Assembly: GCF_001761465.1 (NCBI RefSeq)
Contig: NZ_CP017479.1
Coordinates: 2,666,001 to 2,730,000, forward strand
Direction of reading: 5' to 3'
Source of the DNA: Flavobacterium gilvum
GTDB taxonomy: Bacteria; Bacteroidota; Bacteroidia; Flavobacteriales; Flavobacteriaceae
Length of the DNA: 64,000 nucleotides
A program made the translations under genes and the position numbers. Below, piece by piece: positions 7,480-17,440 of this stretch. Numbering within the stretch: position 1 is the first letter of the stretch; each line of letters starts with the position of its first letter. A model generated the notes under the pieces. The model was not told the DNA's origin and did no database searches. It worked only from the letters and a program-made list of their open reading frames with translations.

Positions 7480-9510
7480 ATGAAGAAAATATTTTTTATA
7501 CTTTTTGCTTTTTTGGCTTTTGCCAAAGTAAATGCACAAGTTTTGGATCCAGTGAAATGGACAACATCAATCGAGAAGAAATCAGAAACCAATTATATTT
7601 TGACATTCAGTGCCGTTATTGAAAAAGATTGGCATATGTATTCCCAATTCACTCCAGATGGAGGACCGCTTCCATTGGAGGTAGTTTTCAAGGATCAAAA
7701 AGGGAATTTTAATTTGGTTGGCAAAGCCAAAGAAAGTAAAACGACAAAGGCTTTCAATGATGTTTTTGGTGTTGATGAAATTTTCTTCCATGATAAGGCG
7801 CAGATTCAGCAGGAAATTACTTTGGTAAACCCTAAAACTGCTTCCATTCAAGCCGAATTGAGTTATCAGGTTTGTAAAGAAGTTTGCATCAATCAGGAAA
7901 AGAAATTCACTTTCAAAATTCCAACTACAGAACCTGCAGCAGCTGTAACAACGCCAGTTTCTACAGAAAAGAAAGATACTGCCAAAATAGACACGGCAAG
8001 CACATTTACAGTTGTTACCAAAAAAACTGCGACAGTAGAAAAAGTCGAAAACAAAGCTACAGAACAGTCAAAACCAGTTGCCGAAATTGGGTTATGGTCT
8101 ATTTTTTTCATTGCTTTTTTCTCCGGTTTTGCAGCTTTGCTAACACCTTGTGTGTTTCCAATGATCCCAATGACGGTTAGTTTTTTTACCAAACAAAGTA
8201 AAAATAAAGCAGCCGGAATTCGCAATGCAATTATTTACGGAATTTCGATTATACTGATTTATGTGTTGCTGGGATTGTTTGTGACTTGGATTTTTGGTGC
8301 CGATGCGCTGAATGCTTTATCCACAGATGTTTGGTTTAATATTTTGTTTTTTATATTATTGGTGGTATTTGCCGTTTCGTTTCTTGGTGCTTTTGAAATC
8401 ATGTTGCCAAATTCTTGGGCAAATAAAGTAGATAGCCAAGCGGATAGAGGAGGAATAGTTGGGATATTGTTTATGGCTTTGGCTTTGGCGATTGTTTCGT
8501 TTTCCTGCACAGGGCCTATTGTTGGAACGCTTTTGGTAGACGCTGCTTCCAAAGGGGGAATCGCTCCAGTAATTGGTATGTTTGGGTTTTCATTGGCGCT
8601 AGCCTTACCTTTTATGTTGTTTGCAATGTTCCCGGGATGGTTGCATTCGTTGCCAAAATCAGGAGGATGGCTGAATACGGTTAAAGTAGTTTTGGGATTT
8701 TTGGAATTGGCTTTGGCATTCAAATTTTTGTCCAACGCCGATTTGGTTTTACAATTGCATTTATTGGAAAGAGAAGTGTTTTTGGTAATTTGGATTGCCA
8801 TTTTTGGAACCTTGGCTTTCTATTTATTCGGAAAAATTACGCTGCCTCATGATAGTCCGCTAACACATATTTCGGTTGGAAGATTGTCTTTGGGATTATT
8901 AGTTTTGTCTTTTACCATCTATTTAATACCGGGACTTTGGGGTGCACCTCTAAAATTGATCAGTGCGTTTCCTCCCCCAATGGAATACAGCGAAAGTCCG
9001 CTGGGTTTAGGAAATTTGAATAATGGAAACGCTTCAGCCGTAACTTTGCCGGAAGGAGCAGTTTTAGGGCCAAATCAAATCGTTGTTTTTAATGATTATG
9101 ATAAAGGATTGGCTTACGCCAAAACGGTAAACAAACCTATAATGCTTGATTTTACAGGTCATGCCTGTGTAAATTGCCGTAAAATGGAGAACAACGTCTG
9201 GTCTGATGCAAGTGTACTTCCAATCCTAAAAAAAGAGGTTGTGGTCATTTCATTATATGTGGATGACAAAAGACCATTGCCAAAAAGCGAGCAGTTTACA
9301 TCAAAACTTACAGGTTCTGAAATTGAAACAATTGGCGATAAATGGACCGATTTTATGATTTCCAAGTACAATACAAACACACAGCCTTTATACGTTTTAA
9401 CCGACTTGGATGGAAATAATCTCAACGAAAAAAAGCCTACCATAAGCTATGTGAGTGTCGAAGAATACGAAGCTTGGCTGAAAGAAGGAATCTCGAATTT
9501 TAAGAAATAA
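7480..9510 (+). CDS. dsbD: Thiol:disulfide interchange protein DsbD
   Basis: 676 residues. It moves reducing power from cytoplasmic thioredoxin across the inner membrane to periplasmic thiols. All three DsbD parts are visible: a signal peptide (1-19) and N-terminal domain with VCKEVC near 130; a membrane core with TPCVFPMIP near 222 and SCTGPIVG near 342, which carry the two membrane cysteines; and a C-terminal thioredoxin-like domain with the CVNC site near 564. A low-complexity Ala/Thr/Lys linker (about 147-200) joins the N-terminal domain to the membrane part. The gene starts 9 nt after tilS and is followed by a terminator. Confidence 0.95.
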   Translation: MKKIFFILFAFLAFAKVNAQVLDPVKWTTSIEKKSETNYILTFSAVIEKDWHMYSQFTPDGGPLPLEVVFKDQKGNFNLVGKAKESKTTKAFNDVFGVDEIFFHDKAQIQQEITLVNPKTASIQAELSYQVCKEVCINQEKKFTFKIPTTEPAAAVTTPVSTEKKDTAKIDTASTFTVVTKKTATVEKVENKATEQSKPVAEIGLWSIFFIAFFSGFAALLTPCVFPMIPMTVSFFTKQSKNKAAGIRNAIIYGISIILIYVLLGLFVTWIFGADALNALSTDVWFNILFFILLVVFAVSFLGAFEIMLPNSWANKVDSQADRGGIVGILFMALALAIVSFSCTGPIVGTLLVDAASKGGIAPVIGMFGFSLALALPFMLFAMFPGWLHSLPKSGGWLNTVKVVLGFLELALAFKFLSNADLVLQLHLLEREVFLVIWIAIFGTLAFYLFGKITLPHDSPLTHISVGRLSLGLLVLSFTIYLIPGLWGAPLKLISAFPPPMEYSESPLGLGNLNNGNASAVTLPEGAVLGPNQIVVFNDYDKGLAYAKTVNKPIMLDFTGHACVNCRKMENNVWSDASVLPILKKEVVVISLYVDDKRPLPKSEQFTSKLTGSEIETIGDKWTDFMISKYNTNTQPLYVLTDLDGNNLNEKKPTISYVSVEEYEAWLKEGISNFKK

Positions 9511-9533
9511 GCTTAGGGATTAAGTTAAACCAT

Positions 9534-9568
9534 GAAACCTGTTCATTACAAAATGGACAGGTTTTTTT
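9534..9568 (+). terminator. Rho-independent terminator of dsbD
   Basis: AACCTGTTCAT and ATGGACAGGTT form a stem with one mismatch, followed by a run of seven T. It lies 24 nt after the dsbD stop and closes the pabB-tilS-dsbD unit. Confidence 0.8.
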
Positions 9569-9917
9569 ATGTCCAATTTTTTCGAAATTCTGTTACTGTT
9601 TTTTTATTTTTTGTTTGAATCTAAATTTTGTAGATATTGGTTTTCTTTCAAAATATGAAAAGATGCAGTTAGTAGTTTTTTTTATTCATTTAATCGAAAA
9701 TGTAATAAAAAGTAGATTAATGTATTCTTAATTCTATAAATTAGTGCTTAAGTGTTTGGAAAGTAGGTCGTTGAATTTGATTTTACGTGTTGAAATATTT
9801 TTCTTCAAAAACACTTTTTTCTTTACAAACCAGAAATAGATAGCCCCATCTATTGGTTGATATTTTATAATTGGCATATCCATATTCTTTATTATAATAT
9901 TTAAAACCGAATAGATT
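9569..9917 (+). other. Long AT-rich leader region of the repeat surface protein
   Basis: About 350 bp with no credible gene. It should contain the promoter and 5' leader of the gene at 9918. I found no full -33/-7 match and no riboswitch-like structure. Confidence 0.4.
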
Positions 9918-12900
9918 ATGAAACAACTTCTACCTAAATCACCATTTTTAACGTTTATTTTTCTGATTGCAAATTTGTTTTTTGCAACTGTAAGTTTCGG
10001 GCAGACTGTATCACTTGATCAGGCTGATTTGGATTACGCCCCAGGAGAAACAGTTTATATTACTGGAACTGGCTGGCATTCTAATGAAATAATTAATTTG
10101 CAGGTTGATCATCTTAGTCAACCTATTCCTGATCATGGAACGCCCGATCCTCATCTTCCTTGGACTGTTGAAGCGGATAGCTCTGGAAATTTTACTGCTT
10201 CGTGGGTTGTTACGGAATATGAATTGGGGGCTAACCTTTTGCTTAATGCTGATGGGTTATTGTCTGGGTATACTTATAAGGTGTTTTTTACGGATGGGCA
10301 AAGAGATTTTAATTCGCTTACTGTTGGTTCCCAGGCGGGTACAGCAACTTATGGAACAGCTGGATCACCTACATTTCTTGTCACAGTTTTTACTACTGCT
10401 AGTGGTGGTGGAACAAGTAATTTAGGACCTATTTCTCTTTCAATTACTGGATTGCCTGTCGGTGCGATACCTACTTTTTCTCCAGTTAGCCCATTAAGCG
10501 CAAGTGATACTACACCAAATCCGACTACAACACTTACAATTACGACTACGAGTAACCTAAATGCTGGCTCATATACTTTTACAGTAAAAGCTTCAAATAC
10601 TCAAGGTAATAAAACAACATTTGTAGAATCCACCGGAACGCTTATTGTAACCAAAACACCTTTAAGCGTAACGGCAAATGCAGCTGGCAAAACTTATGAT
10701 GGTTTGGCTTACAGCGGAGGTAACGGAGTTGCTTACTCAGGTTTTGTCAACAATGAAACGGCATCCGTACTAGGAGGCACATTGGCCTACTCAGGAACAT
10801 CACAAGGAGCGATCAATGTTGGGCCATACGTGATTACCCCCGGAGGATTGACTTCAAACAATTATGCGATTACCTTTAATAACGGAATTCTAACAGTAGG
10901 AACTGCACCTTTAAGCGTAACGGCAAATGCAGCCGGCAAAACTTATGATGGTTTGGCTTACAGCGGAGGTAACGGAGTTGCTTACTCAGGTTTTGTCAAC
11001 AATGAAACGGCATCCGTACTAGGAGGCACATTGGCCTACTCAGGAACATCACAAGGAGCGATCAATGTTGGGCCATACGTGATTACCCCCGGAGGATTGA
11101 CTTCAAACAATTATGCGATTACCTTTAATAACGGAATTCTAACAGTAGGAACTGCACCTTTAAGCGTAACGGCAAATGCAGCCGGCAAAACTTATGATGG
11201 TTTGGCTTACAGCGGAGGTAACGGAGTTGCTTACTCAGGTTTTGTCAACAATGAAACGGCATCCGTACTAGGAGGCACATTGGCCTACTCAGGAACATCA
11301 CAAGGAGCGATCAATGTTGGGCCATACGTGATTACCCCCGGAGGATTGACTTCAAACAATTATGCGATTACCTTTAATAACGGAATTCTAACAGTAGGAA
11401 CTGCACCTTTAAGCGTAACGGCAAATGCAGCTGGCAAAACTTATGATGGTTTGGCTTACAGCGGAGGTAACGGAGTTGCTTACTCAGGTTTTGTCAACAA
11501 TGAAACGGCATCCGTACTAGGAGGCACATTGGCCTACTCAGGAACATCACAAGGAGCGATCAATGTTGGGCCATACGTGATTACCCCCGGAGGATTGACT
11601 TCAAACAATTATGCGATTACCTTTAATAACGGAATTCTAACAGTAGGAACTGCACCTTTAAGCGTAACGGCAAATGCAGCCGGCAAAACTTATGATGGTT
11701 TGGCTTACAGCGGAGGTAACGGAGTTGCTTACTCAGGTTTTGTCAACAATGAAACGGCATCCGTACTAGGAGGCACATTGGCCTACTCAGGAACATCACA
11801 AGGAGCGATCAATGTTGGGCCATACGTGATTACCCCCGGAGGATTGACTTCAAACAATTATGCGATTACCTTTAATAACGGAATTCTAACAGTAGGAACT
11901 GCACCTTTAAGCGTAACGGCAAATGCAGCTGGCAAAACTTATGATGGTTTGGCTTACAGCGGAGGTAACGGAGTTGCTTACTCAGGTTTTGTCAACAATG
12001 AAACGGCATCCGTACTAGGAGGCACATTGGCCTACTCAGGAACATCACAAGGAGCGATCAATGTTGGGCCATACGTGATTACCCCCGGAGGATTGACTTC
12101 AAACAATTATGCGATTACCTTTAATAACGGAATTCTAACAGTAGGAACTGCACCTTTAAGCGTAACGGCAAATGCAGCTGGCAAAACTTATGATGGTTTG
12201 GCTTACAGCGGAGGTAACGGAGTTGCTTACTCAGGTTTTGTCAACAATGAAACGGCATCCGTACTAGGAGGCACATTGGCCTACTCAGGAACATCACAAG
12301 GAGCGATCAATGTTGGGCCATACGTGATTACCCCCGGAGGATTGACTTCAAACAATTATGCGATTACCTTTAATAACGGAATTCTAACAGTAGGAACTGC
12401 ACCTTTAAGCGTAACGGCAAATGCAGCTGGCAAAACTTATGATGGTTTGGCTTACAGCGGAGGTAACGGAGTTGCTTACTCAGGTTTTGTCAACAATGAA
12501 ACGGCATCCGTACTAGGAGGCACATTGGCCTACTCAGGAACATCACAAGGAGCGATCAATGTTGGGCCATACGTGATTACCCCCGGAGGATTGACTTCAA
12601 ACAATTATGCGATTACCTTTAATAACGGAATTCTAACAGTAGGAACTGCACCTTTAAGCGTAACGGCAAATGCAGCCGGCAAAACTTATGATGGTTTGGC
12701 TTACAGCGGAGGTAACGGAGTTGCTTACTCAGGTTTTGTCAACAATGAAACGGCATCCGTACTAGGAGGCACATTGGCCTACTCAGGAACATCACAAGGA
12801 GCGATCAATGTTGGGTCATACGTGATTACCCCCGGAGGATTGACTTCAAACAATTATGCGATTACCTTTAATAACGGAATTCTAACAATTGATTGCTTAT

Positions 12901-13907
12901 CTATCGATGCAGGCGCAAGTAATAAAACCGTAGCAGTATCTACCACCTTTGCATTAAGTGCAAAAATAACACCACCTGCTGCAGGCATAACTGTGAATTT
13001 CTATCTTGACGATAGCTCTACTCCAATTGGGACAGGTATTACTACTTCTCCTGACGGAATAGCAACTTGTACAGTAACAGGAGGGCTACCAACAGAAGTT
13101 TATCTCGTAAGGGCAGTCCCTGAGAATAATTGTCAAAGCTCCACAGCTTATCTTGCAGTATACGATCCAAATGGTGGCTTTGTAACTGGTGGTGGTTGGA
13201 TTAACTCTCCAGCTGGTGCATATGTAGCAGACAAATATTTAACAGGTAAAGCCAATTTCGGTTTTAATGCTAAATACAAAAAAGGAAATAATGAGGTGGA
13301 TGGAAATACGGAGTTTCAATTTCAGACCGGGAATCTTAACTTCAAAAGCAGTTCGCATGATGACATGTCATTAGTAATTGCTGGAGCACAAGCTATTTAC
13401 AAAGGGAAAGGGACTATAAATGGTATTGCAGGATATAGTTTTATGGTTTCAGTTGTCGATGGAGATAAGAAATCAACAAGTGTTTTGGATAAATTTAGAA
13501 TTAAAATTTGGAATACAGGAGGTGTTGTTTATGATAATCAGATTGGTCAAGCGGATAATGTAGAGGCATCTACTGTACTTGGAGGTGGTTCCATTGTAAT
13601 ACATGAAGTTAAGAAAAACACAAGTAAAATTGCTGAAAAAGAAAGTATCGCAACACCAGAAATTCTGCAATTCAAAGTCATTGCTTACCCTAATCCATCC
13701 AATTATCAGTTTTCATTGGCTGTAACAAGTGATAGTAATGAAAAAGTGGAAGTTTTGGTGTATAATATGTCTGCTAGATTGGTAAAAAGAATAGAAAAAA
13801 GCAATGAAAAAACTATTCTGTTTGGTGAGGATTTGCCTGCTGGTGAATATCTTGTTCTGATTCGTCAGGGAGAAAATCAAAAAGCAGTAAACGTAATTAA
13901 GAAATAA
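9918..13907 (+). CDS. Giant T9SS-exported surface protein with nine 83-residue MBG-type repeats
   Basis: 1329 residues. A signal peptide (1-28) is followed by an N-terminal region of about 215 residues. Nine tandem 83-residue repeats then span about 247-990. Each repeat contains LSVTANAAGKTYDG and SNNYAITFNNGILT, matching the MBG (YGX) domains of bacterial surface proteins. After these come an Ig-like stretch and a GGGWINSP region. The C-terminal 75 residues (AYPNPSNYQFS ... GEYLVLIRQG) form a type A sorting domain for the type IX secretion system, so the protein should reach the cell surface. It may be an adhesin, but binding is not shown by sequence. The repeats are nearly identical at DNA level, so copy number probably varies between strains. 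Confidence 0.9.
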   Translation: MKQLLPKSPFLTFIFLIANLFFATVSFGQTVSLDQADLDYAPGETVYITGTGWHSNEIINLQVDHLSQPIPDHGTPDPHLPWTVEADSSGNFTASWVVTEYELGANLLLNADGLLSGYTYKVFFTDGQRDFNSLTVGSQAGTATYGTAGSPTFLVTVFTTASGGGTSNLGPISLSITGLPVGAIPTFSPVSPLSASDTTPNPTTTLTITTTSNLNAGSYTFTVKASNTQGNKTTFVESTGTLIVTKTPLSVTANAAGKTYDGLAYSGGNGVAYSGFVNNETASVLGGTLAYSGTSQGAINVGPYVITPGGLTSNNYAITFNNGILTVGTAPLSVTANAAGKTYDGLAYSGGNGVAYSGFVNNETASVLGGTLAYSGTSQGAINVGPYVITPGGLTSNNYAITFNNGILTVGTAPLSVTANAAGKTYDGLAYSGGNGVAYSGFVNNETASVLGGTLAYSGTSQGAINVGPYVITPGGLTSNNYAITFNNGILTVGTAPLSVTANAAGKTYDGLAYSGGNGVAYSGFVNNETASVLGGTLAYSGTSQGAINVGPYVITPGGLTSNNYAITFNNGILTVGTAPLSVTANAAGKTYDGLAYSGGNGVAYSGFVNNETASVLGGTLAYSGTSQGAINVGPYVITPGGLTSNNYAITFNNGILTVGTAPLSVTANAAGKTYDGLAYSGGNGVAYSGFVNNETASVLGGTLAYSGTSQGAINVGPYVITPGGLTSNNYAITFNNGILTVGTAPLSVTANAAGKTYDGLAYSGGNGVAYSGFVNNETASVLGGTLAYSGTSQGAINVGPYVITPGGLTSNNYAITFNNGILTVGTAPLSVTANAAGKTYDGLAYSGGNGVAYSGFVNNETASVLGGTLAYSGTSQGAINVGPYVITPGGLTSNNYAITFNNGILTVGTAPLSVTANAAGKTYDGLAYSGGNGVAYSGFVNNETASVLGGTLAYSGTSQGAINVGSYVITPGGLTSNNYAITFNNGILTIDCLSIDAGASNKTVAVSTTFALSAKITPPAAGITVNFYLDDSSTPIGTGITTSPDGIATCTVTGGLPTEVYLVRAVPENNCQSSTAYLAVYDPNGGFVTGGGWINSPAGAYVADKYLTGKANFGFNAKYKKGNNEVDGNTEFQFQTGNLNFKSSSHDDMSLVIAGAQAIYKGKGTINGIAGYSFMVSVVDGDKKSTSVLDKFRIKIWNTGGVVYDNQIGQADNVEASTVLGGGSIVIHEVKKNTSKIAEKESIATPEILQFKVIAYPNPSNYQFSLAVTSDSNEKVEVLVYNMSARLVKRIEKSNEKTILFGEDLPAGEYLVLIRQGENQKAVNVIKK
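10657..12888 (+). repeat. Nine tandem 249-bp coding repeats
   Basis: Units begin at 10657, 10906, 11155, 11404, 11653, 11902, 12151, 12400 and 12649, an exact 249-bp period. Apart from the array edges I see only two variable positions: a synonymous Ala codon (GCT in copies 1, 4, 6, 7, 8; GCC in 2, 3, 5, 9) and a CCA to TCA change (Pro to Ser) in copy 9. Such near identity implies very recent expansion or ongoing homogenisation. Confidence 0.97.
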
Positions 13908-13926
13908 ATAAATATAACTTTTGTTG

Positions 13927-13962
13927 AGGGCTGTCCAAATATGGGCAGCCCTTTTTTTCTTT
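13927..13962 (+). terminator. Terminator of the repeat surface protein gene
   Basis: AGGGCTG and CAGCCCT form a stem around a short loop, followed by a T-run, 20 nt after the stop codon. Confidence 0.8.
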
Positions 13963-14028
13963 TGGAGATGATTACAAAAAAAAGCAACCCGAGCGATAGC
14001 GAACAGGCGAAGCAAATCTCTCTCTCTT

Positions 14029-14139
14029 TAGCCCCGATAGTAGTGAAAATCCTTTTGTGCCGGGGTTCGGTACAAAAGATTGAAACGGATAGCGGGACTT
14101 ATGCCTGTTGAAAATGCCTAATTTTTCTGCTCCAAAAAT
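14029..14139 (+). ncRNA. Conserved structured flavobacterial motif (Flavo-1-like), copy 2
   Basis: It has the same framework as 1617-1747: TAGCCCCGATAGTAGTG, AAATCC, an internal hairpin (CTTTTGTGCCGG / TTCGGTACAAAAG), GATTGAAACGGATAGCGGGA, and a tail ending in TTTCTGCTCCAAAAA. The fixed outer strands with a changed internal hairpin favour a structured RNA or structured repeat. The Flavo-1 assignment is from memory. Confidence 0.55.
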
Positions 14140-14168
14140 TAATTAATTGAACTAAGATTATAAAAAAA

Positions 14169-14837
14169 TCACTTCTCAAAAACTACTGTATTTGCTGTTG
14201 CTCCAAGATCCAATAGGTGATTAGTGATGTTTTTTACAAATTCTGAAGGGCCGCAGACATAAAAGTTTTGGCTGAAGTCTGCAATGGTGTCAATCAAGAA
14301 ATTTCGATCGATTCTTTTTTCTTGAAAACCTACCACATTTTCTCGGGTAAATACGTTTAAAAAGTCTTTTTTTAGCATTTTTTGCAATTCTTCGGGCACA
14401 ATTACATCTTCGGCTGTTTTATTGCTGAAAATGAGTTTGTTTCCCTGTATTTGCTGTTTTTTGTATAAATCTCGAAAGATTGAAATAAAGGGTGTAATTC
14501 CAGCGCCTCCCGCAATAAAAGTTCCTTTTCCTTTGTACTGAATTGCCCCGAAAACATCATGCAGAATTAATTCGGCTCCGGCATTGATGCTTCCTAACTT
14601 GTTGGTCACACCTTCATGATCCTTGTAAATTTTAATCATGAATTCGAGATAATTCTGTTCCCTTAAATTGGTAAAAGTAAAAGGTCTCAATTTATCCTTC
14701 CATTCGGGAAGATTTATGGAAACATCTGTAGCCTGTCCTGGAATGAAATCGTATCCAGAAGGTTTTTCGGTTACAAAACATTTTACGTCATGGTTGATGT
14801 AAAATGCCTTTAGTACTTTTACAATTTGTGTTTCCAT
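14169..14837 (-). CDS. Flavodoxin reductase-like FAD/NAD(P)-binding oxidoreductase
   Basis: 222 residues of the ferredoxin-NADP reductase superfamily, without an attached iron-sulfur domain. An FAD-binding barrel (1-100) contains RPFTFTN (51-57), in the position of the usual RxYS/T flavin motif. The NAD(P) domain carries GGAGITPF (110-117) and VCGPSEFV near 192, which ends in the typical CGP. It probably passes electrons between NAD(P)H and a soluble carrier; the partner cannot be read from the sequence. It is followed at distance by nothing on its strand and preceded 80 nt upstream by a methyltransferase gene in the same direction. Confidence 0.85.
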   Translation of the reverse strand: METQIVKVLKAFYINHDVKCFVTEKPSGYDFIPGQATDVSINLPEWKDKLRPFTFTNLREQNYLEFMIKIYKDHEGVTNKLGSINAGAELILHDVFGAIQYKGKGTFIAGGAGITPFISIFRDLYKKQQIQGNKLIFSNKTAEDVIVPEELQKMLKKDFLNVFTRENVVGFQEKRIDRNFLIDTIADFSQNFYVCGPSEFVKNITNHLLDLGATANTVVFEK

Positions 14838-14917
14838 AGGTTTTATTGCTGGTTTTGTATTGTCGCAAATCGGAGTTTATTTTTGATTTGTTGCTTGATT
14901 TCAATCAAAGGAGTGTT

Positions 14918-15763
14918 TTATTTTTCTCCGTAAATAACAAGTGCACTCGAGTCAATAATGACATTGTTGTCAGGATATTTTTGATTCACTAATAAATATA
15001 CTTCATTTTTAATTTTTTCTTTCAAAGTATCGTCTGCTTTGCTTAGGGCTGCAACTACAGGTGCTGCAACATCGTTTATCATACTCCAATATACATCGGT
15101 TGTTTTACAGTTTAATTTTCCCGTAACTTCATTTACAGAAATGTTTTTTAGGCCTGCCTGCGAAAATAAATCCGACATGAATCCTTCTTTTGCGCAGCGA
15201 AACATTCCAGGGGCTCCAGGTGGAGGAGGGGAAATTTCCATGTTTTTACCGATAGTTCCCATGGTGGCGGTTATCCAGAAGTTTTTTTCTGGTACGTTCC
15301 AAACTGCGGTTGCAATTTTGCCTCCGGGTTTAAGAACTCGCGTCATTTCTTTTATCGCCAATTGCATGTCAGGAAAAAACATGAATCCAAAGCGACAACT
15401 AATCGCATCGAAAGTATTATCTGCAAAGGGAAGTTCGCAAACATCGCAAACTATGGTTTCAAAATTTTTGATCCCTCTCTTTTTTGCATTTTCCTGAGCC
15501 ACTTCGAGCATTCCTTCGGCCAGATCTGTGGAGATTACTTTACCACCGTTTAAATGCGAAGCAATAGTCAGTCCTGGTTCTCCGGTTCCGGCGGCTACAT
15601 CCAGAACTATTGCGTCATTTTTTGGACTTATTAACTTAATAATTTCGTCTCCCATGGGTTTTAGGAAATCCATGGTGAGTTCATCCCATTTTTTCCAACC
15701 GGGAGAAAACTTATTCCATGTTTCTTTTTGTTGATCCCTGATTTGTTCTATTTCTAATTCCAT
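14918..15763 (-). CDS. Class I SAM-dependent methyltransferase (UbiE-like)
   Basis: 281 residues. SAM-binding motif I reads VLDVAAGTGEPG (53-64). The following acidic STDLAEGMLEVA and the VCDVCELPFADNTFDAI block fit a Methyltransf_11/UbiE-type fold. FRFG/MFF and LKPGGKIATAVW are the usual later strands. Substrate not deducible. It is too divergent in context to be called the menaquinone methyltransferase, and no quinone genes are nearby. The SPPPPGAPG loop is an unusual proline-rich insertion near 177-186. Confidence 0.85.
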   Translation of the reverse strand: MELEIEQIRDQQKETWNKFSPGWKKWDELTMDFLKPMGDEIIKLISPKNDAIVLDVAAGTGEPGLTIASHLNGGKVISTDLAEGMLEVAQENAKKRGIKNFETIVCDVCELPFADNTFDAISCRFGFMFFPDMQLAIKEMTRVLKPGGKIATAVWNVPEKNFWITATMGTIGKNMEISPPPPGAPGMFRCAKEGFMSDLFSQAGLKNISVNEVTGKLNCKTTDVYWSMINDVAAPVVAALSKADDTLKEKIKNEVYLLVNQKYPDNNVIIDSSALVIYGEK

Positions 15764-15921
15764 AATCGTATAATTTATTTATTCTTGATAATGTGTTTTA
15801 GATGATAATAAAGGGCTTTAATTTATGGTTGCGAAAGGGGATATTAAATTTAAGAATATTATGATTCTGTCTCTGTTAAAGTCATCATATATTTTACAAT
15901 AAGAGGGTGGTTATATAAAAG

Positions 15922-15957
15922 AAAACAGGTTGTCTCTATTTTGAGACAACCTGTTTT
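15922..15957 (-). terminator. Terminator downstream of the first ammonium transporter gene
   Basis: AAAACAGGTTGTCTC and GAGACAACCTGTTTT form a perfect 15-bp stem with a short loop. Read leftward it ends the amtB transcript, which stops at 15993. It separates that gene from the methyltransferase. Confidence 0.85.
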
Positions 15958-15992
15958 TGGTTAAGGGGGGTATTTTTATTATTAATCGAGTT

Positions 15993-17318
15993 TTACAAGT
16001 ATTCTCCGTGTTGAGAAATATCCAATCCTAGTTCTTCTCTTTCTTCAGTAACTCTCAAAGGAGTAATTTTGTTTACGATGAAAAATAAAACATAAGACAT
16101 TGTGAAAGCGAATATGGAAACGAGAACCAATGCTTTCAATTGAATTAAAAATAGAGTTGGGTCACCAAAAATTAAACCTTGGTTATCACCTACAATTGGA
16201 TTTATTGCTTTTGATGCAAAAACACCAGTCAAAAGCATTCCAACCATACCACCAACACCGTGACAGGCAAATACGTCTAAGGCATCGTCAATTTTTCCTT
16301 TAGGGAATTTGCTTACCACAAGGTTACTAACGATACTAGCAATAATACCAATTGCAATTGCATGCGGAATACTTACGAATCCAGCAGCTGGGGTAATGGC
16401 AACCAACCCTACTACTGCACCGATTGAAGCTCCCATTGCCGAAAGTTTGTGTCCCATAATCTTATCAAGGAATACCCATCCCATTGCGGCAGCTGCAGCG
16501 GCTACAGTGGTTGTTCCCAATGCTTGTGCAGCAAGGCTTCCTGCTCCTACAGCAGATCCGGCGTTGAATCCAAACCATCCAAACCATAATAAACCAGTTC
16601 CTAATAATACATAAGTAATACGAGCTGGATTTGTTTTTTGAACTTTTCTTTTTCCAAGGAAAATTGCTCCTGCCAATGCAGCCCAACCAGCACTCATGTG
16701 TACTACTGTTCCACCGGCAAAATCCAATACTCCCCATTTAAAGAACATTCCGTCAGGATGCCAAGTCATGTGGCATAATGGCGCATATACAAATAATATG
16801 AACAATACCATAAATAATAAGTATGCCCAAAAACGTACTCTTTCTGCAAAAGCTCCAGTTACCAAAGCGGGTGTGATGATAGCAAATTTTGCTTGAAACA
16901 GGGCAAATAAAATGAAAGGAATAGTTGGTGCCAATTCCCATGCTGTGCTAGCGTTTACTCCATTAAAAAGTAAATTCGAAGTTGGATTACCTATAAAACC
17001 TCCAATTGTAGGTCCAAAACAAAGTCCAAAACCTATAAGAACCCATAATACTGTTACGATTACCATAGCCATATAACTTTGTAGCATAGTACTGATGACG
17101 TTCTTTTTGCCTACCATTCCACCATAGAAGAATCCAAGGCCAGGAGTCATTAATAAAACAAGGGCTGTAGCTACAATCATCCAAGCTGTGTCTCCCGTGT
17201 CTAATTTTAATTGAACAACATGAGCTCCTAATGTTGGCGATTCAGCAATTAAATAAATTGAAAAAATGGATAGTACCAAGATTGTGATAAGTATCACACA
17301 TAAAATAATTTTTCGCAT
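15993..17318 (-). CDS. amtB: Ammonium transporter (Amt family), copy 1
   Basis: 441 residues forming an ammonium channel in the inner membrane. An N-terminal hydrophobic segment precedes the Amt core. GDTAWMIVATALVLLMTPG, the signature DFAGGTVVHMSAGWAAL and DVFACHGVGGM are all present; the last two hold the twin pore histidines (about 208 and 355). It is closely related to the second copy at 17938-19254 over the whole length. No PII (glnK) gene is adjacent, although amtB and glnK are often paired. An upstream dyad shared with the second copy suggests common control. Confidence 0.95.
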   Translation of the reverse strand: MRKIILCVILITILVLSIFSIYLIAESPTLGAHVVQLKLDTGDTAWMIVATALVLLMTPGLGFFYGGMVGKKNVISTMLQSYMAMVIVTVLWVLIGFGLCFGPTIGGFIGNPTSNLLFNGVNASTAWELAPTIPFILFALFQAKFAIITPALVTGAFAERVRFWAYLLFMVLFILFVYAPLCHMTWHPDGMFFKWGVLDFAGGTVVHMSAGWAALAGAIFLGKRKVQKTNPARITYVLLGTGLLWFGWFGFNAGSAVGAGSLAAQALGTTTVAAAAAAMGWVFLDKIMGHKLSAMGASIGAVVGLVAITPAAGFVSIPHAIAIGIIASIVSNLVVSKFPKGKIDDALDVFACHGVGGMVGMLLTGVFASKAINPIVGDNQGLIFGDPTLFLIQLKALVLVSIFAFTMSYVLFFIVNKITPLRVTEEREELGLDISQHGEYL

Positions 17319-17363
17319 AGTTTTTTGGTTTTAATTTTTTATAAAAGTATCAAATGATTTTAT

Positions 17364-17440
17364 ACCCTCCAAAAAATAAGGGGTTAGTATTGTTATTTTT
17401 ATGAATTTTTAATTTGACCCCTGTCAATTTTATGGGGTAT
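17364..17440 (-). promoter_or_regulatory. Upstream dyads of amtB copy 1, shared with copy 2
   Basis: Distal block 17417-17440 reads ACCC-N5-AATTTTA-T-GGGGTAT, and a proximal block at 17364-17387 reads ACCC...GGGGTTA. The distal block starts 99 nt before the ATG. Upstream of amtB copy 2 the distal block recurs (19359-19383) at almost the same distance. Conservation of dyad and spacing suggests an operator. A TACTTTTA, close to a -7 element, lies between the proximal block and the gene. Confidence 0.5.

Noticed and set aside
7893..8801. Long antisense frames within dsbD
   Set aside because: They are shadows of the strongly supported DsbD frame, without motifs or ribosome sites.
10657..12888. 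Possible CRISPR array
   Set aside because: The 249-bp units are contiguous, identical and in frame within a long protein; there are no unique spacers.
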